A DNA stretch of 64,000 nt from Fulvia fulva (GCF_020509005.1 NC_063013.1:1550001-1614000), one strand, 5' to 3'. Shown: positions 1-10,228, counted from the stretch's first letter. Program-made: numbers and translations. Notes: generated by a model from the sequence alone, not told the origin.

Positions 1-559
1 AGGATTATGTGGTGGCTGGAGGTAAGGCTAGAGATGGACGGCTATACAAGATCTCGAGACAATGGTTGTAGGCCTCGATGCGTGGAGGTTTGTGCGGGTG
101 CCTGGCTGCTTTGTCTAGGGCGAGACCCGCAGGGGGATGTCTCATGGATTCTGGACGATATATGGACCACGTTGCAGCGGTACCGCTTCAGCTTCTATTG
201 CTCCTACTCTCCATAGGGCACGACAGTGTCTAGGGGCATGGTTTCGATCCGGACTTCTCACTCATTGAGTGAACGGAATTGGACTCGAGCATTATCAACA
301 TGGCATTCACGAACTGCAACTCTACTCGAAGCGCGCTTTCGCGACACACTTATACACACAACACTCGCAACTTATCAGATTAAGCGACCGTATCTCAGCG
401 GAGGCAGTCACCATTCACTTATCATGTTGAGAGAATGGAACTTGATCGCAGGCATGGCATTCACCACCTCCAGCACTAAACAAAACTTTGCTTTTGCAAC
501 AATTCTGTACCCGATACATCACATCAGAACATAAACACTATTCGACATACCGGCACAGC
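1..559. other. Intergenic, no gene seen
   Basis: Open frames here are short and have no recognisable protein character. The last part is probably the promoter and leader of the gene that starts at 560. The window edge may cut an upstream gene. Confidence 0.4.
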
Positions 560-1630
560 ATGGGTATCACCATGAAGGCACAGAAACGCCCTCACGCTTC
601 GACGGATACGGACGAGGAAGTCGAAATGCCCTCGAAGAAGCACCGTCCTGTCTCGACCAACCCCAGACCAGTTTACTATCCCTCATTTTACACCACAATA
701 TGCATCTACTCATCCGAAGGGGTCGCCATAATCAACAAGGTCTGTCTCGACATTGGCTTCTCAGCATCGGGACCGGTTGGCCATATCAATCCGAGCACAG
801 TCGAGAAGTGTAAGCTGGAGAAATACCAACACAAGGCCGCCGTTCGGGTTGCCAGCGGAGATTTATACACGACGTTGTACTGCGTCAAGGTGCCACTCAC
901 ATTCGAGACTGCTACAGGCAATATCACCGTGCCAGATGTTGAGCTGAGGGTGAACCTGCACGACTGCTCCTCTGATCAGATCCTATTAGAAACGGGCGTT
1001 CTGCACCTCCTGGGTGGTGTGCACGACCATCGTACAAATCCTCCGAGCTTTCAAGTGGTAAGTCGCGGCTATTGCATCTCGATCGAGTCAATACTGACAT
1101 GCGGACAGACAGATCCGGAGACCGAAAGCCTGGTCTTGCTGGAGTCATGCTCGGAACGTGACAAGAACCACACCGACGTGATCTGGAAGACCGACCAAAA
1201 CCTCTATCTCAACCACATCTTCCAGCAGCCTGGATTCGTACAGTTCGGCACGAAGCTTGCCCTCCCCGATGTAGCACTTGAAGCTGTAGCGACCTCGATG
1301 GAGCTACTCGACTTCAACCCGAATGCTCCCCAAATGATCCAGAAGTTTCAGGTTCGAAAAGACCAGGCTTACGAACATTTCTTCCCCTTGTGGCAAGCAG
1401 TTTACGTCTGGGCGTTGAAGGAGGATTTTGTGGTAGAGGTGGATGAACTGGTCGAAGCTGGGGTTAAGGGCGCAGAGCTCGAGGAAGCCAGAGAGAGGTT
1501 GACTAAGGAGAAGCACCAACGCTTGCGGGAGTGGATGATGAAGTATGAGAACAGGTCGGGGTTAAGTAATGTGCTTCGAGAGTCAGGGGAGCGAAGTGAT
1601 CGGGGTCAGGAGAAGGGGGACACGCAATGA
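560..1630 (+). CDS. Hypothetical protein, possible retropepsin-like fold
   Basis: Function unknown. I start at the ATG at 560 (MGITMKAQKRP); the open frame reaches further upstream but has no better start. An intron at 1058-1108 (GTAAGT donor, TACTGAC branch site, GGACAG acceptor) is 51 nt, so the frame stays open with or without it. Splicing gives about 339 residues and a smoother junction (PSFQV-TDPETES). The N terminus is basic and Lys-rich (EMPSKKHRP), perhaps nuclear. The middle (about residues 60-165) has a VCLDIGFSASG stretch followed by IPDVELR-like and ILLETGVLHLLGG stretches, which recall the DTGS and ILG strands of retroviral-type aspartic proteases, but a canonical DTG is absent (DIG), so this is only a suggestion. 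The C terminus is charged and probably helical. Confidence 0.6.
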   Translation: MGITMKAQKRPHASTDTDEEVEMPSKKHRPVSTNPRPVYYPSFYTTICIYSSEGVAIINKVCLDIGFSASGPVGHINPSTVEKCKLEKYQHKAAVRVASGDLYTTLYCVKVPLTFETATGNITVPDVELRVNLHDCSSDQILLETGVLHLLGGVHDHRTNPPSFQVVSRGYCISIESILTCGQTDPETESLVLLESCSERDKNHTDVIWKTDQNLYLNHIFQQPGFVQFGTKLALPDVALEAVATSMELLDFNPNAPQMIQKFQVRKDQAYEHFFPLWQAVYVWALKEDFVVEVDELVEAGVKGAELEEARERLTKEKHQRLREWMMKYENRSGLSNVLRESGERSDRGQEKGDTQ

Positions 1631-2571
1631 GGTAGAAGGTCGGAGATTTTCAGATGAAGAGCATCCACAACGTCCCCAACCCGTATATTGAAGAACTCGG
1701 TGAGCACTTGTAAGCTACCCATTGCAAGTCAGAGTGATTGTATGATCATACAACTTCATTCCACCGATCAAAGCCCCCGACTCTCGGCAAAGTGGGCCGA
1801 GAACGTCGGCACCTGCCCGAAGATTCATTCTCAGAACAACATTGAAGTCTGCCACCTTCCGTAAACATGACATCTCCCGGATTGAAGAAGGTCACCCCAG
1901 GAGAAGAGATGGCCCCAGGCCCTGGCGACATGCTGAACGATCTCGCTGACGATTGAAGCGCTCATGATAGGCCACCAGTGCTCCGACCAGTGGACAAGTT
2001 TACAAGCTACAAGCCAGCATCGAGGTTGACGACAACAAGTGGTAGGGCCATACGACCATAAGCACGCTGACTGGACTCCTCTGTGCCCACATCAACACTA
2101 TTGCGACGACAAGTGGTAGGGATCTCGAGTTCCGGCAGGCCTCGCCACACTTCGATCTTGCGAAGCCGAACACGACAACGACCACGCGTCTTGACTACCC
2201 GAACAAGCAAAGGGAAGAAGCACAAGCACAGCCTTGGCACGAGATCCTGACGTATCAGATTTCTGCCCATGACAACGTAATGGCCATATTCGGATCGAGG
2301 TGGTCGACTTGAGCCGATGTCGTGTGGAGGTTTTGCACGCTTTGACCTCTGATACACGCCAGCCGTGCATTCGGTGTGCAATGGACCGCGAGCCTCTAGA
2401 TGATACTGAGATGGAGGTCCACAGTTGCGTATGCCTCGCGTGCAGTAGGACGACAGTGCTGGAGTCGGCAGGTAGGTGACTTTCGTATATATCTCGACAG
2501 CTCTCGCAACAGAACCAGAGGACCAGACACAACAGCAGCATCATCTCTCATTCTGATCACCCTTCAATACC
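1631..2571. other. Intergenic, no gene seen
   Basis: Small minus-strand frames overlap each other without protein character. The end of the stretch, with CT-rich and CA-rich runs before 2572, is the likely promoter of the dioxygenase gene. Confidence 0.4.
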
Positions 2572-3634
2572 ATGGTCCAAGTCACCAAGCTCGCTGCTCT
2601 TGCTGCAGTATGCACCACTCCAGCCACTGCTCATCCAGGCGAAAAGCACGACCCAGCCAAGATCAAGCGCGAGATCATCGCTCGTGAACACTGGGCACAC
2701 CAAGGAAAGCGCTCGCTCGATGCTTGCTCCAATACTGAGACTGCTCGTCGCTTTGCTGCCAGGAACAGCGAGCGTCGTGCTCGTGAGGCTCGTGAGCGGT
2801 ATCGTCTCCCCCGACGATGATGTCTTCGGCGCCATCACCAGCCCAATTTTCGCCCCTTCCATCACTGACGGACCCTACTACGTCTGGGGCGAGATGATTC
2901 GCTCAAACGTCGTGGAAGACGACTTCTCCGACGGCATCCCCCTCCACCTCGAAGTCCAGTACTACGACATTGAGACCTGCCAGCCAATTCCAGACATCTA
3001 TGTCGATATCTGGAACGCCAACGCCACTGGTGTCTACTTCGGTATTTCAACCTCTGGCAACTACGCTACGGGAGGCCACAACTCCACTTACCCTCGTGGT
3101 ATCCAGGGAACCAACGAGGATGGCGCTGCGACTTTCGATACCATCTTCCCGGGTCACTATGATGGTCGCGCGATTCATACGCATCTTCTCGCACACATGA
3201 ATGTCACTGTTATGCCGAACAACACTCTGCTTATCGGCTCCGGATCAGTCACACAAGTAGGGCAATCATTCTGGAACGAAGTATTGCGTACCAACGTCGA
3301 GGCCACCGCCCCATACAACACCAACACCCAAGCCATCGTCTCCAATGCCGATGATCTGTGGTCTGTCCTCCAGGCTTCCTCGGACTACGACACATTCCCA
3401 GAGTTCCTGTACCTTGGTGACTCGATTGAGGATGGCTTGTTCGCATGGAAGCAGATCGGCTTGTACACCAGTGCTGACTGGACTGATGACGATTACTACA
3501 GCATTGCGGCGTACATTGGTGAGGATGGTGGCTATGCCAATGCCGATAGTGGGTTCATGGGTGGAGGTGATGGTGCTGGTGGTAACATGACGGGGAGTGC
3601 TATGCCTTCGGGTACTGCGGCGCCGGCTGCTTGA
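2572..3634 (+). pseudogene. Secreted intradiol ring-cleavage dioxygenase, frameshifted
   Basis: Member of the fungal extracellular intradiol dioxygenase family, which opens catechol-type rings between the hydroxyls using Fe(III). The first frame (2572-2820) gives a signal peptide (MVQVTKLAALAAVCTTPATA) and the His- and Arg-rich prosegment ending RERYRLPRR then stop. The catalytic domain continues in another frame from about 2805 to 3634. All four expected iron ligands are visible: Tyr in DGPYYV, Tyr in FPGHYDGR, and two His in IHTHLLAH. No intron with acceptable splice sites joins the frames: the GTGAGN donors at 2783 and 2792 with the CAG at 2839-2841 restore the wrong frame. Family members usually have about 30-40 more residues at this point, so a deletion that also shifts the frame is likely. 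A Gly-Ser-rich C-terminal tail follows. A sequencing error cannot be excluded. Confidence 0.75.
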
Positions 3635-4194
3635 TCGTCGTTGAAGTTGTATCCAGTACTGGTCTTGAGTATGGTTTAATGAGACTACAAATGTCTTCAG
3701 TAGGCGCTAAGATTTCGTGGTAGCTTCGTTAGCCATGCCAAGCCCGACATGGGCACTTTGCACAGATTCTGATGTTACTCCCGTCCTGAAGTGCGGCGGC
3801 CACCTTTTCCTCGTCACGAGCCCTTACACGTAGTGCTCTGGAAAGCGTTGGAGTTGGCGACCGATGATACAGCGATGTTGTGAGAATGAAGAGGGGGGGG
3901 GGGTTCTGGTCTGTTATGTGCGGTCGTGCCGACTTGCTATCTACTACCTCTTTGCTGATACCGCCAAGTGCCATACTGTCGGGCCTTATTACCACTCAGT
4001 GGGAGTCTCTCTGCAGGCTTGCGTGAAGGCGCCGATACTTGGCAGGGATTCCTCTACCAGAATCATGTAGTCTGTTCGCGCTCCTTTGCCAATCGCTCAT
4101 GGCACTCCTGCTCTCGTCTCGCCCAGGCTCCGACCTCCTCCACTTGGCCCTCCCGCTCTGACGTGAACCTCTCCCAGCGCTCCCTCTCTCTGTT
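3635..4194. other. Intergenic with an 11-G run
   Basis: Convergent 3' flank of two genes. It holds a homopolymer of eleven G at 3893-3903, which is prone to polymerase slippage and sequencing error. No gene is seen. Confidence 0.5.
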
Positions 4195-5190
4195 CTAGCG
4201 CGCCTGCTGCTCTTGGTCATCTGTCTCCCAGCGCTCCCTCTCATCTTCCCAGCGCTTTTGATCTTCGATCTTGACTTCCTCCGGTCTCTGCTGCTCGATC
4301 TCTTCCGCAGTAGGACGCCAGCCCAGTCCAGCGAATTGGTTGGTGGTGGCATCGATGTCGATCTCCTTCTCCCACTCAATTCGGACGAAGTCGAAAGGCT
4401 CCAAAGCCGCAGGCTTGTACGTGCCCAGATACGGCTTGCCCTGTTTGTCCTTCTTCAAATTCTTGAATTCGCGATCCATGAGCTCAATGCTGTTGCACGT
4501 GATAGCCTCCAGCTCGCAATTGGAGATATGAACGTCCTCCAGGTGCGTGTTGAACAGTCTTATGGAGTCCAGACTACAGTTGGTGATAGTCACATTGCGA
4601 AGGATGCAGTCTTCGATCTCGATGTTGTAAGTAACGCCGCCGAAGATCGCCACATTCCAAGTGAAGCTGCCTTTGATGGTGACCTCCAGAGGGGTGGCGT
4701 CGTGGAGGTACTTCACATCTTCTCCGCCATTGCTGTCGCTGCCATTGACGACTTCGGTCTCGTGATGATCGTCATCAGTCAGCAAGTCGATTCCATTTGT
4801 GTCACTATTCTTTGTCAGGCCCGTAAAGACACTTTGTAGTTGAGAGATGAGAACTTACCTCTCTGTGGCTCTTCCTTTGCCCTTGTCAGGCCGTGATGTA
4901 CTCTCCGCTGGTGCATCATGCACTACTGGACTGCGCGACGAGGTGGTGGCCCGAACATAGGCGTCGTAAAAGACATTTGAGCTGACAACGGCTGGATAGT
5001 GGCGAATGATGTTCGCTGACGCTCTCGAGGCTGGTTGCACAACGACTGGACGAGCAGCGCGTGCGGGTGGCGGCGGTGATGGTGTTGGTTGTTCGACATT
5101 GGCTGGCACGGCACAGTCACACGGTATCTCTGTGCATGTGCACACCAGCAACTGTGCGCCACCATCCATGCTGGCGGTAGTGTTTAACAA
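4195..5190 (-). CDS. Hypothetical protein with a beta-helix-like segment
   Basis: Function unknown. Two exons: 5190-4859 and 4804-4195, with an intron at 4805-4858 (GTAAGT donor, CTGAC branch, AATAG acceptor). The splice restores one frame (ATE-SDTNGIDLL) and gives 313 residues. Residues about 1-110 are Pro, Ala and Ser rich and disordered. Residues about 140-210 show a run of short strands with regular Ile, Val and Asn spacing (IEIEDCILRNVTITNCSLDS, then LEDVHISNCELEAITCNSIE), the rhythm of a right-handed parallel beta-helix or pentapeptide-like solenoid. The C terminus is strongly charged (Glu, Arg, Gln), probably a helix. An alternative start is the Met seven codons in. No signal peptide is evident. 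Confidence 0.7.
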
Positions 5191-5867
5191 ATTGTCGGTG
5201 GTGATGTATGACCGATGTTTCGCAACTCAGTGAGTCGAAGGAAATGGACTTGCCAAAAGGGGGTGGCAGCGTTTGTCTGCAGGCAGCTATACGCACAGAC
5301 GTTGCCCCCCAATAGCTTAGCATGTGAAAGCTGCTCCTTGACTTCACTTGGAGGTCACTTCCCACATTACCCTCACCAACCTTTGCAATACCTACACATC
5401 GCCAAGCTTCCGCGCCCTCAAAGCTCGACCCGGTCTGATGCCTTGTCAAGCATGTTGCCGGGTGGCGTCGACACCAAGCTGCGTACTCCATGGTGTGTTG
5501 GGGCTCAATCGTGCTGACGCGTGTTTTTATAAGGTGAGCTCACCTCTTTTGATCCACACCGTGTTCTTTACAAACATATCTGCTACGTCGTCAGACATAC
5601 AATTGCGCGACGTTACATCGATGTACGGGGTGCGAGGTGCCTATGGCGACGTTCCGTGCTGTTGTACGGTTCTAGACGGCAGGTGCTTGTCGCTCGTTGG
5701 AGATACATATACTGTGCTTTCTGATAGCCTCTTGTGGCTTTCGTGAGTCCTCCCATCTCGGTCGTTCGTGCTTCTCTTGTCAGTGACTCACCCGAGGGAA
5801 CCTGTGAGCTCGCGCAACCCTCATGATGAATTAGGATCGCCTACCCTTCATCGATTGGTACAATTGA
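5191..5867. other. Intergenic, no gene seen
   Basis: Upstream region of the minus-strand gene ending at 5190 and of the tRNA-type unit at 5868. Two overlapping plus-strand frames (5215-5517, 5348-5746) are Cys- and Ser-rich but lack splice logic or a domain. Confidence 0.35.
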
Positions 5868-5980
5868 GACTCTTTGGCGCAGCGGTAGCGCGTCTAGCGG
5901 ATATCTCCTTTGGCCGAACACCCGATGGGTGATTGGCCTAGGAACCTAGAAGGTCGCTCGTTCGAATCGAGCAAGGGTCA
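5868..5980 (+). tRNA. tRNA-like gene, Trp-type body, intron-like insert, anticodon unclear
   Basis: Acceptor arms GACTCTT and AAGGGTC pair with one G-U; the D arm GCGC/GCGC, anticodon stem TCTAG/CTAGA, a five-base variable loop and the T arm GCTCG-TTCGAAT-CGAGC are all present. A-box (TGGCGCAGCGG) and B-box match Pol III promoters, and a TTTTC terminator follows. The body resembles eukaryotic tRNA-Trp. Between the anticodon stem halves lie 48 nt, i.e. a 7-nt loop plus about 41 nt of insert. Read with an intron after position 37, the anticodon would be GAT, but position 33 would be G instead of the universal U, and no CCA anticodon sits where Trp needs it. It is therefore either a tRNA with an unusual intron position or a decayed copy. 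Confidence 0.55.
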
Positions 5981-6336
5981 ATTCACAGTGGCCGATGCAA
6001 TTTCTTTTCTGCCAGTACGTGGCTCCCGTGCTTTCAAGTCGGGGCTCGTGGTAGCATACCGCGCTCCAATAGAGCCTCTGCACATCCCCTTGCTCGACGC
6101 TGCGATCGCTGACGGCACCAACTTCGCGAACGGCCCGAAGCCTTCGAGTAGACCTTCTGGACTTACTGACTTCTGTCCTGCACGTGGTCGAATTCGATAC
6201 GTCGATGCTCGCCGCCCTCTGACCTTTGATCCGTAATAGACCGTCATCTGCGTCCATCCGTCTCTCTTCCTGCAGGGTCCCACGTTTGCTACCTTCATAA
6301 CCCAACAAAATGCACCATGCCATCACAGGGTAGAAA

Positions 6337-6447
6337 GGGCTCGTGGTGTAATGGCAGCACATCTGTGCGTACGATCTCTACTGCGCGGCCAATGGCAAAC
6401 AAGCGGTAGGGGTGCAGAAGATGGCAGTTCGAATCTGGCCGAGCTTG
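6337..6447 (+). pseudogene. tRNA-like unit 2, insert in anticodon loop, probable relic
   Basis: Acceptor GGGCTCG pairs with CGAGCTT through two G-U pairs at the end. D arm GTGT/GCAC, anticodon stem TCTGT/GCAGA and T arm GGCAG-TTCGAAT-CTGGC are complete, and both internal promoter boxes are good (TGGTGTAATGG; AGTTCGAATCT). The anticodon loop region is about 47 nt long and again has no U33 next to the stem. A CTTTTT run follows. The D arm resembles Gln- or Glu-type tRNAs, but identity cannot be assigned. Confidence 0.5.
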
Positions 6448-6849
6448 GCATATCCTTTTTGCCCCTTCATATCCCATCTCCTGGAGCAAGCAACAGCAAC
6501 GTCCGTCCTACCTTCTGCATACTGCGAAAGGATCCGGATGTATCGCTTTACAGTGTCTTTGCCAAAGTCTCCCCTTGCCATCGCATGGCGCTTCGACATA
6601 TTTTCATCCACGCTCGCGAGCTTTGCAGTGATCAACAAGTGCATGAGCTTCACGTCATCCAGAAGAGCGATCAAAGTAGCCCGTCGGACCTACGTCTCGC
6701 CTCCGAGCATCACTTCGAGTGCAAACCTTTATGCTCACCGCCCGCCAGATGGAGCTCATATCCGCATGTATCCGCCACGTATTCTGCAAGGTCCCGCGTA
6801 TGTTGTCCTTTGTAGTCCAAGAAACCTCCATTCATCCATCTAAATAAGA

Positions 6850-6917
6850 GGTTCGTGGCATAATTAGGAAGCATGTCCGCCCATTGCGGAAGATGCCAGT
6901 GCGAATCTGACCGACCC
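6850..6917 (+). pseudogene. tRNA-like unit 3, degenerate
   Basis: This unit lines up with the one at 6337 along most of its length (TTCGTGG start, GGAAGATGCCAG to CTGACCGA end) but has no insert: only five bases separate TCCGC from GCGGA. The T loop reads TGCGAAT instead of TTCGAAT and the acceptor stem has mismatches. A CTTTTT run follows. It is best read as a diverged, non-functional relative of unit 2. Confidence 0.5.
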
Positions 6918-7155
6918 GAACACAAGAACTTCTTTTTGCTCCGTCGTTGCCCTCTACAGATACTGGCTAAGTTATACCTCTCACTAATTTCGTGCAAGAT
7001 ATGATCCTAGTCCCGATGTGAGACCCCGGCCGATCTCAACCTTGATGTTGTGACTCCTTGCATGACTCCAAAGGCAAAACTTTGCATTCCTTGACTCATC
7101 ACCTTTGCATACCTTTATAATTAGACAAAGCCACTACACTCCCCACAACAAATGT

Positions 7156-7227
7156 GGATCTGTAGCTCAATGGTAGAGCGTGCGATTGCAGCTCGCAAGG
7201 TTATCCGTTCGATTCGGGTCAGGTCCT
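7156..7227 (+). tRNA. tRNA-Cys (anticodon GCA)
   Basis: A complete 72-nt cloverleaf without intron. Acceptor GGATCTG pairs with CAGGTCC (one T-G pair), D arm GCTC/GAGC, anticodon stem TGCGA/TCGCA with loop TTGCAGC, so U33 is present and the anticodon is GCA. T arm ATCCG-TTCGATT-CGGGT and discriminator U, as usual for tRNA-Cys. A TTTT terminator follows at once. Confidence 0.9.
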
Positions 7228-7506
7228 CTTTTCTGAGCTGTTGGCTGACCATCAGCAGGCAACCTTATTTCTCTTGTTGCTGTTTGAGTGTCGCGTCTTG
7301 TCAGTTCACCCGAATGTTTGCCAATGGGGCCCTGGAGGATACAAGTCTTCATTGGCTACCGCATAGTATCGACCGCAACGCGGCATCAATAATATCATAT
7401 ATCATATATCGTCATAACGAGCGTACGTTCACTTTCGCAAGGCAAGAGTCGGCGCCAGTCTAGCACATCCCATGATTCTCAAACCCAAAGCCACACTACA
7501 CACCTA

Positions 7507-7986
7507 TTAGCATCTACCTCTCCAAGTACCATAATGACACTCCCTCCACCTCGCAGCCCATGGACTTACTGTATACTTGTCCCTCCGGTAGTACATAATA
7601 AGCCTCCTTAGAAAATCACTCCACCCCCATTGTTCCCAGTCATGGTCGTAACGCCCATTGTAGCTGTTTGGCGAATATCCAAGGCCCTTGTCTTGCACAG
7701 CACCATTCGCTCTATAATCCTCCTCGTCGCGGGCAACGAGGTCGGCGACCTGGGAAGCTTCCACATCTGGCACAGCTCGTGCTACAAGGTCAGCACCTTG
7801 GGGAGTTTCGATGGCTAACTCGGCACGGGGATCGAGGGAGACGGCGATCTGGGAGAACGAATATTAGTAAGCAATGGCGGCGGACGGTGGCAAGGCGTTG
7901 CGTACGTCTTGATTCAGGACCGGAAGTGCAGCGACGCCTGTGACAGCGATGGTGCCAAGGCCAATGGTGATGATGTTGGACTTCAT
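7507..7986 (-). CDS. Small secreted protein, Trp/Tyr/Arg-rich
   Basis: Unknown family. Exons 7986-7906 and 7848-7507 join across an intron at 7849-7905 (GTACGC donor, TTACTAAT branch, CCCAG acceptor) to give 140 residues. The N terminus is a clear signal peptide (MKSNIITIGLGTIAVTGVAA). The middle repeats a short motif, GADLVARAVPD and VADLVARDEED, followed by an aromatic and basic C-terminal half with many Trp, Tyr and Arg and two Cys in all. The mature protein is probably exported. Size and composition fit fungal small secreted proteins; any role toward a host or microbe is speculation. Confidence 0.7.
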
Positions 7987-8178
7987 GGTGTTTGAGTCGG
8001 TGTGATTGTCTGCTACGGTGATGAGATTGTGTGTCAGAGACGACGGAAGGAAATGTTGGGCTGGTTAATAGTCGAGTCCATGTTGGCGAGAAGGATGTTC
8101 TTATACAACTTGTGCCGACCGCGCATATACCACTTTCTCCGTCCGCACAGAGTGCTGATTAGAAGTCGTTCGGGGTTT

Positions 8179-8226
8179 CGATACCACTGTGATTAGTAGT
8201 AGTTTGCATTCCCGATACCACTGTGA
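8179..8226. repeat. Short direct repeat
   Basis: A 14-bp motif, CGATACCACTGTGA, occurs at 8179-8192 and 8213-8226, each copy beside a similar TAGAAGYCGTYCGG stretch. It abuts the inverted repeat that follows. Confidence 0.7.
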
Positions 8227-8246
8227 ATAGAAGCCGTCCGGAATAA

Positions 8247-8391
8247 CATCTCCAGGGGTCATATCGGATTCTCAGCATTTCGGTAGCGCGCGGGTATATC
8301 CTTTCACGACAAGGATGTATTAGCTGATAAAACGGCGTACTTTTCGACATGCTTCCGAAATGCTGAGAATCCGATATGACCCCTGGAGATG
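8247..8391. repeat. Perfect 37-bp inverted repeat
   Basis: Arms at 8247-8283 and 8355-8391 are perfect reverse complements over 37 bp and nearly so for three more bases on each side. The spacer is 71 nt. A stem this long does not look like a transcription terminator. It could be a foldback or MITE-type element or a hairpin RNA. It lies between the secreted-protein gene and the 3' end of TMS1. Confidence 0.85.
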
Positions 8392-8609
8392 CTATTCGAC
8401 GACCAGTTCATCGGTGCCAAACTACCAATAGGCTGGCGTCGCTTGCAAGAACTGGGATAAACTGTGCTCCAGGTTCAACCCTGTGCACAACGTGAGCGAC
8501 CCTAGACGGCGAGAACAACCTGCCTCGCTCGCGCGAACTAGTCTGCCTAAGCAGGCTGAAGAACAAACGTGATTCATAAGCGCGTATCCTGATATCTAGC
8601 TCTAGAAGC

Positions 8610-10228
8610 TCAAGAGTAATCAAACCTGTCCGGCAGAATGACGGGAGCGGCCAGGGTCCAACCAAAAATACCGTAGCACACCCATGCGCTCACGATCTTC
8701 ACCCAGCTGGCCCAGTATGTGCGACCGACCGGCTGGAAATCGTCACCCCGCTGATCGAGAGGTTGGTCACCACCGATGTTCTGTGTGAGTAGTGTGGCTA
8801 CCCATGCGGTCGCAAGCATGAAGATGATGTGGAACAGCGAGTAATTGTACTGCGTCCTTTGCTTCTCATCGTCGTTCTTGAGCTTCCCTGTGTCAACGTC
8901 GTCGTCTTCATCGTCACTTTCGTCCAGTGCTGATGCTGGCAGCGCGCCAGACTCGACCGCGCGGCGAAGTGCTTCCTGTCGCATCTCGCGTCGGCTCTCG
9001 GGCTGGGTATCAACCAGGCCATGGCCTGTCTCATCATCCAATGCTACTGATTGATAGCCTGGCTTTCCGGTGCCAAGTGCAAGGCCGAGCGTTGCAGCTC
9101 TTGTTGTGGTGTAGGCACATGTGATGAAGGTAACAACAGCACCAATGACGATGCTGGCCTTTCGTGTGCCCGTCGCGCGGACCAGAGGATTGCATTGCTT
9201 GTCATCCGGCTCCATGGCTACCGCACTAAGTGTGAGATATGTGCAGTAGATCGACACGATGGCTGCTTGAGCTAGACCCGCACGTGGGTTGACAGCCTGG
9301 ATGCTGGGGTGGATTGAGATGACGCTGACTCCGATGAAGAAGATCAGGTTGAGCTATGATGTGTCAGTGGTGATTATCAACATACGATATGCAATACTCA
9401 CTGTGATGGCTGCCTGATTCATGGAGCATCCACTGTTGGCAAAGTAGATGTACATGACGATGGTCATGGCCAAGCTGCCCAAGTACATGCCCATGGTCGA
9501 TCCAATCAAAAGACCTCTCCAAAGACCAGAATCTGTATCGTCAATCTTCTCGATGCAATATTCTGCAAAGGTATGCGCCAAGTCGACCAGTAGAACCAAT
9601 CCAAGCAGCAAGAACAATATGGCACCCACCAACGCGGCATAGTTACCCCAGACCTCGAAGAACTCATTTGGTATCAGGAAGCTCAGCACGATCAGGCCCA
9701 GCCATACAATCAACTTCGGTCCCCAGTATCCGTTCTGCAGTGCTGCGCGCTTATCTTTCGAGCTGCTCACTCCCAGCAGTAAGACGGCATGGAAAGCGTG
9801 GAAGAGGCCGAGGGCAAAGTTGATTCGGTGGACAGCAGCGAAGCCGAAACATTCGTGGGAGAAACAGTTGATCGTGACATAGTCGAGGAGTACCTTCTGC
9901 AGTTTTTTAATGGCCCATGGTGTGAGCATGACCCATGAGAGGAGGGAGTTGAGGAGAAGGATGAGGGCGTAGGCGATTCGGGTTGCGATCGAGTTGTTGC
10001 ATTTCCCGCAGGCTGAGCAAACGGCGCTACATGTTGCCTATGGAGTCGTCAGCATCGTTGGTCCAGTGTAATGCATCGCTGTTCGATCGTACGGCACCAC
10101 AGCAACTCGCTGCAAAGGTCATGAGCTGTGTCGCGGTCAGTATGCGCTGGAGTGGGCAGGAGGTCCGTCGTGCTCACAGTTCCCATGCTTGGGACCGCCA
10201 GCAGCGGTAGCGACAACAATGCGCCCAT
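8610..10228 (-). CDS. TMS1: SERINC/TMS1 family membrane protein
   Basis: Multi-span membrane protein of the TMS1/serine-incorporator family, found in vacuole, Golgi or plasma membrane; its molecular activity in fungi is unsettled. Exons 10228-10178, 10125-10093, 10037-9402 and 9353-8610 give 487 residues. The N terminus MGALLSLPLL, then the Cys-rich ASCCGAATCSAVCSACGKC, is the family hallmark. About ten hydrophobic spans follow, including NALGLFHAFHAVLLLG-like and LVLLVDLAHTFAEYC stretches. An acidic loop (DESDDEDDDVD) lies before the last two spans (LFHIIFMLATAWVATLL and WVKIVSAWVCYGIFGWTL). The 33-nt second exon is fixed by frame and by the family motif. Nothing appears broken. Confidence 0.9.

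Larger units (their letters stand above)
5981..7155. other. Spacers between tRNA-like units
   Basis: The stretches 5981-6336, 6448-6849 and 6918-7155 show no protein gene. Each tRNA-like unit is followed within about 5-25 nt by a T-run typical of Pol III termination. Confidence 0.4.

Noticed and set aside
3893..3903. G-quadruplex
   Set aside because: A single run of eleven G without further G-tracts; more likely a slippage homopolymer.
4213..4839. 208-codon plus-strand open frame
   Set aside because: Antisense to the spliced beta-helix-like gene, which has a proper intron.
5348..5746. 132-codon plus-strand frame, Cys-rich
   Set aside because: Lies in the promoter side of a real gene and has no signal peptide, domain or intron logic.
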